15,003 nt of DNA from Clostridiales bacterium (GTDB lineage Bacteria; Bacillota; Clostridia; Christensenellales; Aristaeellaceae): contig SFHU01000069.1 in assembly GCA_004555535.1 (NCBI GenBank), forward strand, positions 1 to 15,003, written 5' to 3'. This document shows, piece after piece, positions 1 to 6,581 of the stretch. The translations under genes were made by a program, and so were the position numbers. The notes under the pieces are model-generated. The model did no database searches and had not been told where the DNA came from. It saw only the letters and a program-made list of their open reading frames with translations. Every line of letters starts with the position of its first letter. Within the stretch, counting starts at the first letter, position 1.

Positions 1-2
1 CC

Positions 3-176
3 GGGCACTTCCCCGGCGAGGAGCGCATCGACGCGCAGGGGCGCAGAATCTGGAAGCGCCGGATTCCGCATCCCGGTGACGGGCCGAAGAACATCAACGC
101 GGACCTTGAGTTTAGGCGCGTGATGCGCCACGGCGGCACAACCATCGTCTATGATATCCGCCATATCGAAGACTGA
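3..176 (+). CDS. C-terminal end of an unrecognised protein (5' end outside window)
   Basis: An open frame enters from the left edge and ends at TGA 174-176, giving the last 57 residues of a protein. The visible part is hydrophilic and basic, with the string RRIWKRRIPHPGDGPKN near its start and a probable short beta strand (GGTTIVYDIRHIED) at its very end. It has no membrane segment and no motif that I recognise. The next gene starts 22 bases after the stop, with a good ribosome binding site between them, so the two are probably co-transcribed. I call it coding because it is open throughout, is placed correctly ahead of a spaced ribosome binding site and has neighbour-like codon use. Its function cannot be judged from this fragment. 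Confidence 0.6.
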   Translation, partial: GHFPGEERIDAQGRRIWKRRIPHPGDGPKNINADLEFRRVMRHGGTTIVYDIRHIED

Positions 177-197
177 GCGTAGGAAAGGGGCAGCCGG

Positions 198-746
198 ATG
201 GGGAAGAGCTTTTTTCACCGCTACTTTGAGGATTACACGGAGGAGAAGATCCCCGGCAGCGACGGCAAAATGCATATCACGCGGACATACCGCGGCTTCT
301 GGTATGCGCCGCAGCTGACGCAGGGACAGCGCATTCTGCGCGCCGCGGCCTACCTGCTGCTCTATGCGGGAGGCCTTACGCTGTTCATCCTCGGCGCGAT
401 GCGCCCGTGCGCGTGCAACGTCGCCTGGTATGTGGCGATTGCAACGGGGTTGTCGCTGTTCAGTGCGCTGATTGAGCTCATTCCCCTGTGCGGCTGCGCG
501 CTTGGAAAGGCGGAGCAGACCGTCTACCAGTACCGTTCCGGCCACAGAACCTGCGTGCTCTGGGCGCGCATCACGGCCGGATGCATGGCGTCCACGGCGC
601 TGCTGGCGATTCTGGCGACGCTGCTGGCGGGGGAGACGATCGGTGCGGCGGTGCTCCTGTTTGCGCTGGGCGCGCTGTGTGAGGCCGCCGTCGGCGAGGC
701 GGAGAGCCGCGTGTCCTATGAGCGCAGGCACAACGCCAATGCCTGA
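198..746 (+). CDS. Four-helix integral membrane protein, function unknown
   Basis: This is a 182-residue protein. A soluble N-terminus of about 48 residues (MGKSFFHRYFEDYTEEKIPG...) is followed by four hydrophobic segments at about residues 49-68, 75-97, 124-144 and 147-165, and a short charged tail rich in Arg and Glu. The cytoplasmic-looking loop at about 101-122 (KAEQTVYQYRSGHR) is basic, which fits the positive-inside rule with both termini inside. The ATG is preceded by AGGAAAGGGG at 181-190, 7 bases upstream. I recognise no family. The gene lies between an unknown partial gene and an amidohydrolase-like gene, 40 bases before the latter, with no terminator between, so all three may share a transcript. 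It could be a small membrane partner of either neighbour; that is inference from position only. Confidence 0.75.
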   Translation: MGKSFFHRYFEDYTEEKIPGSDGKMHITRTYRGFWYAPQLTQGQRILRAAAYLLLYAGGLTLFILGAMRPCACNVAWYVAIATGLSLFSALIELIPLCGCALGKAEQTVYQYRSGHRTCVLWARITAGCMASTALLAILATLLAGETIGAAVLLFALGALCEAAVGEAESRVSYERRHNANA

Positions 747-786
747 CCGCTCCGCTGAACGATAAGAAACTGGGAGGAAAACCCCG

Positions 787-1824
787 ATGATCATTGATGC
801 GAATGTATATTGGTTTCCGGAGGCCCTGTTTGAGGACGAGGCGCTGCTTTCCCGTTTTCTGATGGATATTCCCCGGGGCTATGGCACGAACGGCAGGCTG
901 GTGATGCGCGGCGGCAAGAAGCAGATCGTCATTGAGCGCCCTGTGGGCTGCCCGGGTGTGGATTATGTGCAGGGCGATTACACGCTTAAGCGCATGCTTG
1001 CCGCGCTTGACGAGGCGGGCGTCGACAGCGCCGTGATGAAGGTGCCCTGCGTGCACGAGTGGATGAGCCTGGAGATGTGCAGGCTCTTCAACGACGGCAT
1101 GGCGGACTATGCCCGCCGCTCCGGCGGCAGGCTGACCGCGCTGGCCGTCATCCCGCCGTGGGGTCATCCCGCGCAGCTGGCGGAGCTGGAGCGCTGCCGC
1201 CATGAGCTGGGCATGATGGGCATGCAGCTGTGCGCGCATTACGGCGACCTCTATCTGGACGACGAGGCCTTTGCGCCGCTGTTTGAAAAGCTGAACGAAT
1301 ACGGCATGACGGCGTACGTTCATCACACGCCGGTGCCGGTGGAATACGAGAGCATTGCGGGCTACAACAACCTGCGCCGCAGCCTTGGCCGCTGCGAGGA
1401 TCAGCTGACGGCGGTGGGCCGGGAGCTGTTCAGCGGGATGTTTGACCGCTATCCCAACGTCAGGCTCGTTCATTCGATGCTCGGCGGCGCGTTCTTCGCG
1501 TTTCAGGAGATGCTCATGCCGCACGGCCCCGCGCAGGCGGACGCAGCCGGACGCTTTACGGCGACACCGGAGAGCATGCGCAGGCATCTTCGCGAGAACA
1601 TCTTCTTTGAGATGAGCCACGCGCAGCCCTGGGGCAAAGTGCTGCTGGAGACGGCTGTAAAGATCCTGGGCGCGGATCACATCGTCTATGGCTCCTCGTA
1701 CCCGGTGCGGCCGGAGTGGACGCGCGAGGGGGCGGCTTATGTAAAGGCCCTCGACATTTCGCAGGAGCAGCGCGAGGCGATGCTCTGCGAAAACGCGAAA
1801 AAGCTGTACCACATCGGCAAGTAA
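787..1824 (+). CDS. Amidohydrolase-related TIM-barrel protein (ACMSD-like family), metal site degenerate
   Basis: The 345-residue product has the layout of the Amidohydro_2 group (aminocarboxymuconate-semialdehyde decarboxylase and resorcylate decarboxylase relatives). It has an N-terminal strand ending in Pro (MIIDANVYWFP), a middle strand with histidines (AYVHHTP, 177-182), a late strand RLVHSMLGG (226-234), the near-terminal YGSSYP (301-306) and a closing helix ENAKKLYHIGK. Family members normally carry HxH in the first strand, His in the two middle strands and Asp in the last (FGTDYP type). Here HxH reads N6-V-Y8 and the Asp position reads S304; only the H179/H180 and H229 regions are kept. 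The fold assignment is fairly safe, but a normal metal-dependent activity is doubtful. The start follows GGGAGG at 772-777. The stop lies 9 bases before a strong terminator, so this is the last gene of its unit. The substrate is unknown. Confidence 0.82.
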   Translation: MIIDANVYWFPEALFEDEALLSRFLMDIPRGYGTNGRLVMRGGKKQIVIERPVGCPGVDYVQGDYTLKRMLAALDEAGVDSAVMKVPCVHEWMSLEMCRLFNDGMADYARRSGGRLTALAVIPPWGHPAQLAELERCRHELGMMGMQLCAHYGDLYLDDEAFAPLFEKLNEYGMTAYVHHTPVPVEYESIAGYNNLRRSLGRCEDQLTAVGRELFSGMFDRYPNVRLVHSMLGGAFFAFQEMLMPHGPAQADAAGRFTATPESMRRHLRENIFFEMSHAQPWGKVLLETAVKILGADHIVYGSSYPVRPEWTREGAAYVKALDISQEQREAMLCENAKKLYHIGK

Positions 1825-1832
1825 CATATCAT

Positions 1833-1898
1833 CAGGAACTACAGGCAGGACGCCGTCATGCCTTCCGCAAGGAGGGCGGACGGGTTCCTGCTTTTTTT
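1833..1898 (+). terminator. Intrinsic terminator after the amidohydrolase-like gene
   Basis: A nested stem starts 9 bases after the stop codon. The outer stem CAGGAAC (1833-1839) pairs with GTTCCTG (1884-1890), the middle stem CCGTC (1853-1857) with GACGG (1879-1883), and the inner stem GCCTTCC (1860-1866) with GGAGGGC (1871-1877, one G-U) around a GCAA tetraloop. A 13-base bulge sits on the left side. A run of seven T follows at 1892-1898. It should end the transcript of the three upstream genes. Confidence 0.88.
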
Positions 1899-2005
1899 GC
1901 GCCAGTCCTTTTCATCACGGCATGTATACGTACGATTCTGCAATTCTGGCGCGCTTTCGCCGTCTTACAGGGTGAACGGCCCTTGAAGGCCGCGCTCAGA
2001 AGGAT

Positions 2006-2012
2006 GGGAGGG
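2006..2012 (+). promoter_or_regulatory. Ribosome binding site fixing the start of the 831-aa protein
   Basis: GGGAGGG at 2006-2012 lies 6 bases before the ATG at 2019. It abuts the alternative ATG at 2013 and overlaps the one at 2004, so 2019 is the best-spaced start. The segment 1899-2005 shows no clear sigma-70 promoter; TTTTCA-N16-TACGAT near 1910-1937 is a weak possibility only. Confidence 0.65.
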
Positions 2013-2018
2013 ATGTAC

Positions 2019-4514
2019 ATGCTCAAAAGGATGATCCTCTGCGCTTTGGCGGCGGTGCTGCTTTCGGCGGCATGCGCGTCAGCCGGAGAAATCCCCGTGC
2101 TCTGCGTTCGCATCGGCGACGGGGACACGGTGTACAACGGGCGCTGGAACGCGATGGACGTGGAGATCCGCAATCCCGGCGAGGCGCTGTCGGGCGTGCT
2201 GACGCTCGACCTGATGCAGGAATGGGACCGGTATGACCGGTGGGAGGTGCCACTCGAGGTCGGGAAGCAGGAGACACTCAGCGTCCATCTGCCGATCCTC
2301 GCCCTGGCCCGGCAGCGGACGTTTGAGGTTTCGCTGCGCGTGGGGAAGCAGACCGTCGCGCAGACGGTGTTCACGGCCGCGCGCATGGTCGGACGCAGCA
2401 CGCTGATCATCGGCGTGCCCGGGGAGAACGCTGATAGTCTGGCGCAGGCGCTCTGCCTGAGCGCGGGCGGCGGTGCGCCCGGGCGGGAGGAGACCTGGTT
2501 CGCGGCGGCGATTGAGCCGGAGCGCTTTGCGCGCAGCGACGAGGAGCTCAGCGCCTATGACATGCTGGCGATTGACCGCTTTGATGTGGCGTCTCTGGCG
2601 CAGGAGCAGCAGGACTGCCTGCTCAGATGGCTGCGCGGCGGCGGAATCCTCCTGCTGGGCGCAGGAGAGGAGGGTGAAAACTCGCTTTCGTGGTTCTCGA
2701 CCAGCACGGGTGTGCGCGCGCAGCGCGAGGCCCTGCAGGACAGGGGGAGCGATGTCCTTCCCGCGCTGATGGATGTTGTCCGGGCTGCACCGAAGGAGAC
2801 GCTTGCGGCGTGTCCGCCTGCCTGCCATCTGGAGGCTGACCGCGAGGATGTGCTGATTGAGGAGAATGGACGCTGTCTGCTGGCCCAAACAGAGGTAGGC
2901 GAGGGCCTGTTCTTCACGTGCGCCTTCAGCCTGTCGCAGCCCGGCATGCTGGAGGCTGAAGGCGGGGAGGCGCTTTGGCAGCGGCTGCTGCTTGCCGCCG
3001 TGCCGAAGCGCTACAACGCTCTGCTTCAAAGCACGCAGACGCCCAACACCACGCTGACGGGCTATGAGGCCGTGCTGGAGCAGCGGGTGAGCCGCGGCGT
3101 GGGCATTGCGCCGGTCGCCGCGCTGCTTGCCGTTTATGTGCTGCTGGTCGGCACCGGGCTCTTTGCCTTGGCCAGGCGACACGGACGGACAAATGCGCTC
3201 TGGGCGGCGATTCCGGCCTGTGCGCTGGTCACGGTGCTGCTCGTGGCCGCATGTGCTGGGGCGCTGGGACTGAACCAACCGGCGGCGTCCTCCGTGCGCG
3301 TGACCGTCATGGACGAAGACGGGACGGCGAGGACGCAGGAGATGGCGCGGGTCAGCTACGGCGACCAGAGCCGCGTGACGCTCTCGACGGCAAATGGTGC
3401 GCGCCTGGAGCGCCGGACGAACGGCTATTTCAGCAGCTATGTGGATGCGGGCAGCCTGCCCGAGCTGCGCGACACCGTCGTGCTGGGGAAAGAGCCGGCC
3501 CTCGCGCCCGCGCCCGCGGCCCCATGGACCGTGCGGGATCTCATCGTCGTAGGACATGACGAGCCGGAGGGGACGATCGACGCGCAGGCCTGGATCGACG
3601 GGGAAGGACTGCACGCCAGGATCACCAACGGCATGGAGATCACCCTGCGCGACGCCGTGCTGCTGACGGGCTTTGGCTATGCCCGTGTCGGCGACCTTCA
3701 ACCGGGAGAGTCGGCGCAGGTTTCGCTGGTGTCTAGGCAGGCGGATGATTCGCCGGAGGGAACGCTCCGTATCCCGGAGGGCGTGCTGCTACCATATACG
3801 GTGAATACCTACCGGCTCACTGAGGCCTGCGTGTACCCGGAAAGCGAGGAGGATTCGACGTTTTCCGCGCAGACCCTGGACACACAGGAGCAGGAGGCGC
3901 GCGCCCTCCGCTTGAGCCTCCTGCGGCAGGCAGAAACCGCGCAGGATGGGCAGCTGATTCCCTGCACGCTGGCCGCGATGACGCCGGAGCTGCCCTGCAC
4001 GGCGCTTGTCTGCAACGGGGAGCCGGTGACCCGGCAGGCGTGCAGCAGCATGATCATCCGCCGGATGGCGCTTGAGGCCGAGGGGGCGGACGGCAGCTAT
4101 CTGTATCCGCAGGGCGTGTTCCCGGCAAGGGAGACGGTGACGGATGAGGACGGACAGCCGGTCGCGCTTGGCGAAGGGCTTCAAAACAGCTATATCGACA
4201 CGACCCGGATGCGGACGATCGGCTTTGACCTGAGCGGGCTGAATTCCGCGGGAATTGACTCGGTCCGGATCGTCATGGAGGACTGGCGCTGGGACACCGG
4301 CGTCGGGCTCGAGGCCTTTGACGCGTCGCAGGGCGCATGGGTGAGGCTTGCAGGCGGCGAATGTGTGGAGCTGACCGGAGAGGCGCTTTCCAAAATTCTG
4401 GGCGGGGAGGGGACGCTGTATCTGCGCTTCTCACGCCTGGAGAGCTCGGAAAGAGGATATGGAAGCGTGATCGATGTGCCGGAAATCGTCGTGGAGGGGA
4501 GGAACGCGCTGTGA
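2019..4514 (+). CDS. Large secreted/membrane accessory protein of an ABC exporter cassette
   Basis: This 831-residue protein opens with a signal-peptide-like segment (LKRMILCALAAVLLSAACASA, cleavage likely near residue 22). An extracytoplasmic part of about 340 residues contains a beta-rich stretch (about 25-125) and an alpha/beta region (about 128-330) with YDMLAIDRFD and LLRWLRGGGILLLGAG, reminiscent of glutamine-amidotransferase-like folds in secreted ABC-linked proteins. Two membrane helices follow (about 364-384 and 394-416), separated by the basic loop RRHGR. A second external region of about 415 residues, rich in beta strands, makes up the rest. No catalytic Cys-His-Glu triad is evident. 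The stop overlaps the GTG of the next gene, so translation is probably coupled to the ATPase and permease. I infer that it is an extracytoplasmic subunit of that transporter; the substrate is unknown. The frame is open upstream to 1716, but that part overlaps the preceding gene and terminator. Confidence 0.8.
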   Translation: MLKRMILCALAAVLLSAACASAGEIPVLCVRIGDGDTVYNGRWNAMDVEIRNPGEALSGVLTLDLMQEWDRYDRWEVPLEVGKQETLSVHLPILALARQRTFEVSLRVGKQTVAQTVFTAARMVGRSTLIIGVPGENADSLAQALCLSAGGGAPGREETWFAAAIEPERFARSDEELSAYDMLAIDRFDVASLAQEQQDCLLRWLRGGGILLLGAGEEGENSLSWFSTSTGVRAQREALQDRGSDVLPALMDVVRAAPKETLAACPPACHLEADREDVLIEENGRCLLAQTEVGEGLFFTCAFSLSQPGMLEAEGGEALWQRLLLAAVPKRYNALLQSTQTPNTTLTGYEAVLEQRVSRGVGIAPVAALLAVYVLLVGTGLFALARRHGRTNALWAAIPACALVTVLLVAACAGALGLNQPAASSVRVTVMDEDGTARTQEMARVSYGDQSRVTLSTANGARLERRTNGYFSSYVDAGSLPELRDTVVLGKEPALAPAPAAPWTVRDLIVVGHDEPEGTIDAQAWIDGEGLHARITNGMEITLRDAVLLTGFGYARVGDLQPGESAQVSLVSRQADDSPEGTLRIPEGVLLPYTVNTYRLTEACVYPESEEDSTFSAQTLDTQEQEARALRLSLLRQAETAQDGQLIPCTLAAMTPELPCTALVCNGEPVTRQACSSMIIRRMALEAEGADGSYLYPQGVFPARETVTDEDGQPVALGEGLQNSYIDTTRMRTIGFDLSGLNSAGIDSVRIVMEDWRWDTGVGLEAFDASQGAWVRLAGGECVELTGEALSKILGGEGTLYLRFSRLESSERGYGSVIDVPEIVVEGRNAL

Positions 4515-5482
4515 TTGAGTGTGAACGGCTGACCAAGCGGTACGGCAGGACGCTGGCACTTGACGGACTGGAGCTGCACGTCGCAAGGGGCGAGCTGCAT
4601 GGCTTTGTCGGGCCAAATGGCGCGGGCAAGACGACGGCCATGCGGATTTTTGCCGCGCTGACGCATCCGACATCCGGCGATGCGCGCATCGGCGGCGTGA
4701 GCGTGGCACGAGAGCCGCAGAGGGTGCGCCGGATGATCGGCTACATGCCCGACTTCTTCGGGGTCTATGACAACCTGAGGGTCTGGGAATACCTCGATCT
4801 CTACGCCGGCTGTCTGGGCTTGAGCGCAAAGGAGCGGCGCAGGCGCATAGAGGAGATGCTGGAGCTGACGGAGCTCAGGGACAGGAGGGAGGTCTTTGTG
4901 GACGGCCTTTCGCGCGGCATGAAGCAGAGGCTGTGCCTGGCGCGGGCCATGCTGCAGGATCCCGAGCTGCTGATTCTCGACGAGCCGGCCTCCGGCATGG
5001 ATCCCAAGGCCCGGTTGCAGATGCGCAGGATCCTGCGCGCCGTCGGGGAGACGGGGAAGACCGTGCTCATCTCCTCGCACATCCTGCCGGAGCTCTTCGA
5101 GCTGTGCAGCGCCATCAGCATCCTGTACGGGGGAAGGACGGCGTTTTCCGGCCCCGCTGGGCAGCTGCGCATGCGGATGAACGGACAGAGGCCGCTGCTT
5201 GTCCGCTTTGCTGAGGAGCCCTCCGGGGAGCCGCTTGAGAACGCCCGCGGGGCGCTGCGCGCGCAGCTGAAGGCCTTGCTGCTGCCGGGGAAGGACGGAC
5301 TCTGGGAGATTGTGCCCTGCGGGGATGAGGAAGCGGTAAGGGCCGAAGCACAGGACGAGGCCCGCACGCTGAGGCTGCTCATGGCGCAGGGACTCCCCGT
5401 GTGCGCGTTCTACCGCGAGGAAACGTCGCTTGAGGAAATCTTTATGGAGGTGGTCCGCGATGACGCTCAATCCGATCTTTGA
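4511..5482 (+). CDS. ABC transporter ATP-binding protein (BcrA/NatA-type exporter ATPase)
   Basis: This 323-residue cytoplasmic ATPase energises the ABC-2 permease encoded next to it. Visible motifs in order are Walker A GPNGAGKT (34-41), the Q-loop region GYMPDFFGVYDNL (78-89), signature LSRGM (133-137), Walker B LLILDEP (153-159) and the switch histidine in LISSH (186-190). About 110 residues follow the nucleotide-binding domain, ending in the ETSLEEIFMEVV pattern common in drug or bacteriocin exporter ATPases. The start is GTG at 4511, preceded by AGGGGAGG at 4495-4502 with 8-base spacing. The GTG shares bases with the TGA of the upstream gene, implying coupled translation. The Q-loop glutamine is replaced by Asp81; from memory this is common in this subgroup, and I do not take it as inactivation. 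The substrate cannot be told from the sequence. Confidence 0.95.
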   Translation: MIECERLTKRYGRTLALDGLELHVARGELHGFVGPNGAGKTTAMRIFAALTHPTSGDARIGGVSVAREPQRVRRMIGYMPDFFGVYDNLRVWEYLDLYAGCLGLSAKERRRRIEEMLELTELRDRREVFVDGLSRGMKQRLCLARAMLQDPELLILDEPASGMDPKARLQMRRILRAVGETGKTVLISSHILPELFELCSAISILYGGRTAFSGPAGQLRMRMNGQRPLLVRFAEEPSGEPLENARGALRAQLKALLLPGKDGLWEIVPCGDEEAVRAEAQDEARTLRLLMAQGLPVCAFYREETSLEEIFMEVVRDDAQSDL

Positions 5483-6380
5483 ATCCTGCGCGCGGCGCAG
5501 GATGCGCCTGTTCAGAACGCCGCTGATCATCGGCATCTATTGTGCCGTGCTCTCCGTATGCGCGCTGAGCCTTCTGACGGCGTTCATGGGGCAGGGCGTC
5601 ACGGTGGGCAGGATGCGCGACGGCGTCGAATGCTATATCTGGATGACGGCGCTTCAGTTCTTCCTGATCCTGCTGGTCGCGCCGGCGCTGAGCGCGGGCA
5701 GCATCGCCGGAGAGCGGGAGAGACGGACGTTTGACCTGCTTGTGATGACGGGCGTGGGCGCGCGGCGGATCATCGCGGGCAAGCTGCTGGAGAATTTCGC
5801 GTTTCTCGTGCTGCTGATTCTCTGCGGCGCGCCGGTAATGGCGCTCGCGCTGCTGACAGGCGGCGTGACGCCGGGGCAGATCGCCGTGACGCTGCTGTAT
5901 CTCATGGCCATCGCGTTTTCCGCGCTCTGCGTCGGCATGGCCGCGACGGTCATCATGAGGCGGTCCTTGAGCGCCGTGATCACCGCCTATTTGGCGGTCT
6001 TCGCCATCGGCGCGCTTTCCTGGGGGCTGTCCAGACATGGGCCGCTTGCCGCGGCCTACATCATGCAGTCGCTTGGCGCGCTGGCGCAGAAGTCCACCTC
6101 GGAGATCCTGATGGGGATGCCCGTTCCGATCTTCTTCAATCCTGCTGTCGGGCTTGTCATGCTGCTGGCCAGTCAGACAGGCATTCTGCACAGGACGATG
6201 GAGACTACAATGCGCCTGTACCACATCTATTCGGCGGCAAAGGCCGCCGGCTTTGCGGCGGTGTCGGCCGCCTGCCTGATGGCGATGCTCGCTTTCGCTG
6301 CGGCGCTGCTCGCGCTGGCGACGCTTCTGCTCCGGGCGCAGACGGACGGATTTGGCAGGAAGCGGCACGAAAAACGCTGA
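5460..6380 (+). CDS. ABC-2 type transporter permease
   Basis: This 306-residue integral membrane protein has hydrophobic segments at about 22-43, 58-82, 109-132, 140-164, 170-190 and 262-291, the six-helix plan of ABC-2 permeases, plus a moderately hydrophobic stretch near 222-240. Between helices 2 and 3 is the family-typical cytoplasmic coupling segment SIAGERERRTFDLLVMTGVGARRIIAGK (81-108). The ATG at 5460 lies inside the last 23 bases of the ATPase gene and follows GGAGGTGG (5446-5453) by 6 bases, so this start is preferred over the in-frame ATG at 5430. Two copies of the permease with two ATPases would be expected to form the exporter, presumably with the 831-residue membrane protein encoded upstream. 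No clear terminator follows the stop; the next 100 bases are AT-richer and lead into the ilvE promoter. Confidence 0.93.
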   Translation: MTLNPIFESCARRRMRLFRTPLIIGIYCAVLSVCALSLLTAFMGQGVTVGRMRDGVECYIWMTALQFFLILLVAPALSAGSIAGERERRTFDLLVMTGVGARRIIAGKLLENFAFLVLLILCGAPVMALALLTGGVTPGQIAVTLLYLMAIAFSALCVGMAATVIMRRSLSAVITAYLAVFAIGALSWGLSRHGPLAAAYIMQSLGALAQKSTSEILMGMPVPIFFNPAVGLVMLLASQTGILHRTMETTMRLYHIYSAAKAAGFAAVSAACLMAMLAFAAALLALATLLLRAQTDGFGRKRHEKR

Positions 6381-6460
6381 ACATGCGCAAATCCTCCATA
6401 TATCCCCTCCACAGGTGAAAATTATTCGCCATAAACTTGCACTTTTCTCAGGAATCCGCG

Positions 6461-6536
6461 CGATTTGGCAAAGTGAACCCTTGACAGCCAAAGGGGTTGG
6501 CGATAAAATAAACACGTTACGATTTGAGGCGATTTG
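6461..6536 (+). repeat. Three direct copies of CGATTTG flanking the ilvE promoter
   Basis: CGATTTG occurs at 6461-6467, 6520-6526 and 6530-6536. The last two start exactly 10 bases apart, about one helical turn, just downstream of the predicted transcription start. The first lies 13 bases upstream of the -35 hexamer. This arrangement resembles regulator half-sites, but the unit is short and chance is possible. Confidence 0.4.
6481..6509 (+). promoter_or_regulatory. Sigma-70-type promoter of ilvE
   Basis: TTGACA (6481-6486) and TAAAAT (6504-6509, one mismatch to TATAAT) are separated by exactly 17 bases, in a locally AT-rich gap. Transcription should begin near 6516, giving a leader of roughly 65 bases. 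The spacer contains the inverted repeat GCCAA-N5-TTGGC (6487-6501), so a repressor could sit between the two hexamers. Confidence 0.85.
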
Positions 6537-6541
6537 CCCCG

Positions 6542-6564
6542 AAGTTCGTCAAAATTTCGAACTT
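6542..6564 (+). promoter_or_regulatory. Perfect inverted repeat in the ilvE leader next to the ribosome binding site
   Basis: AAGTTCG (6542-6548) and CGAACTT (6558-6564) form a perfect 7-bp stem around a 9-base loop. It ends 3 bases before GGAGG (6568-6572). It may be an operator or an mRNA hairpin that modulates ribosome access. The leader is far too short for a T-box, and no run of T follows, so it is not a terminator. Confidence 0.5.
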
Positions 6565-6581
6565 TATGGAGGAAAAAATCA

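Noticed and set aside
1716..2018. N-terminal extension of the 831-residue protein by 101 residues
   Set aside because: It would overlap the end of the amidohydrolase gene and span the terminator. The signal peptide and the spaced ribosome binding site place the start at 2019.
2079..3701. Long minus-strand open frames opposite the 831-residue gene
   Set aside because: The predicted proteins are Arg/Gly/His/Pro-rich with no recognisable domain, lack good ribosome binding sites and lie wholly within a convincing + strand gene.
4742..4783. Missing Q-loop glutamine in the ABC ATPase (GYMPDFFGVYDNL) as a sign of inactivity
   Set aside because: Walker A, signature, Walker B and switch His are intact, and I recall the MPDFFGVYDNL pattern as normal in this exporter subgroup.
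6413..6431. CodY-like box near GTGAAAATTATTC
   Set aside because: Only one half matches the AATTTTC-type palindrome. It lies well upstream of the promoter, and a half match in an AT-rich gap is weak.
6510..6581. T-box or attenuator leader for ilvE
   Set aside because: The leader is only about 65 bases, with no T-box core sequence and no terminator-type T run.
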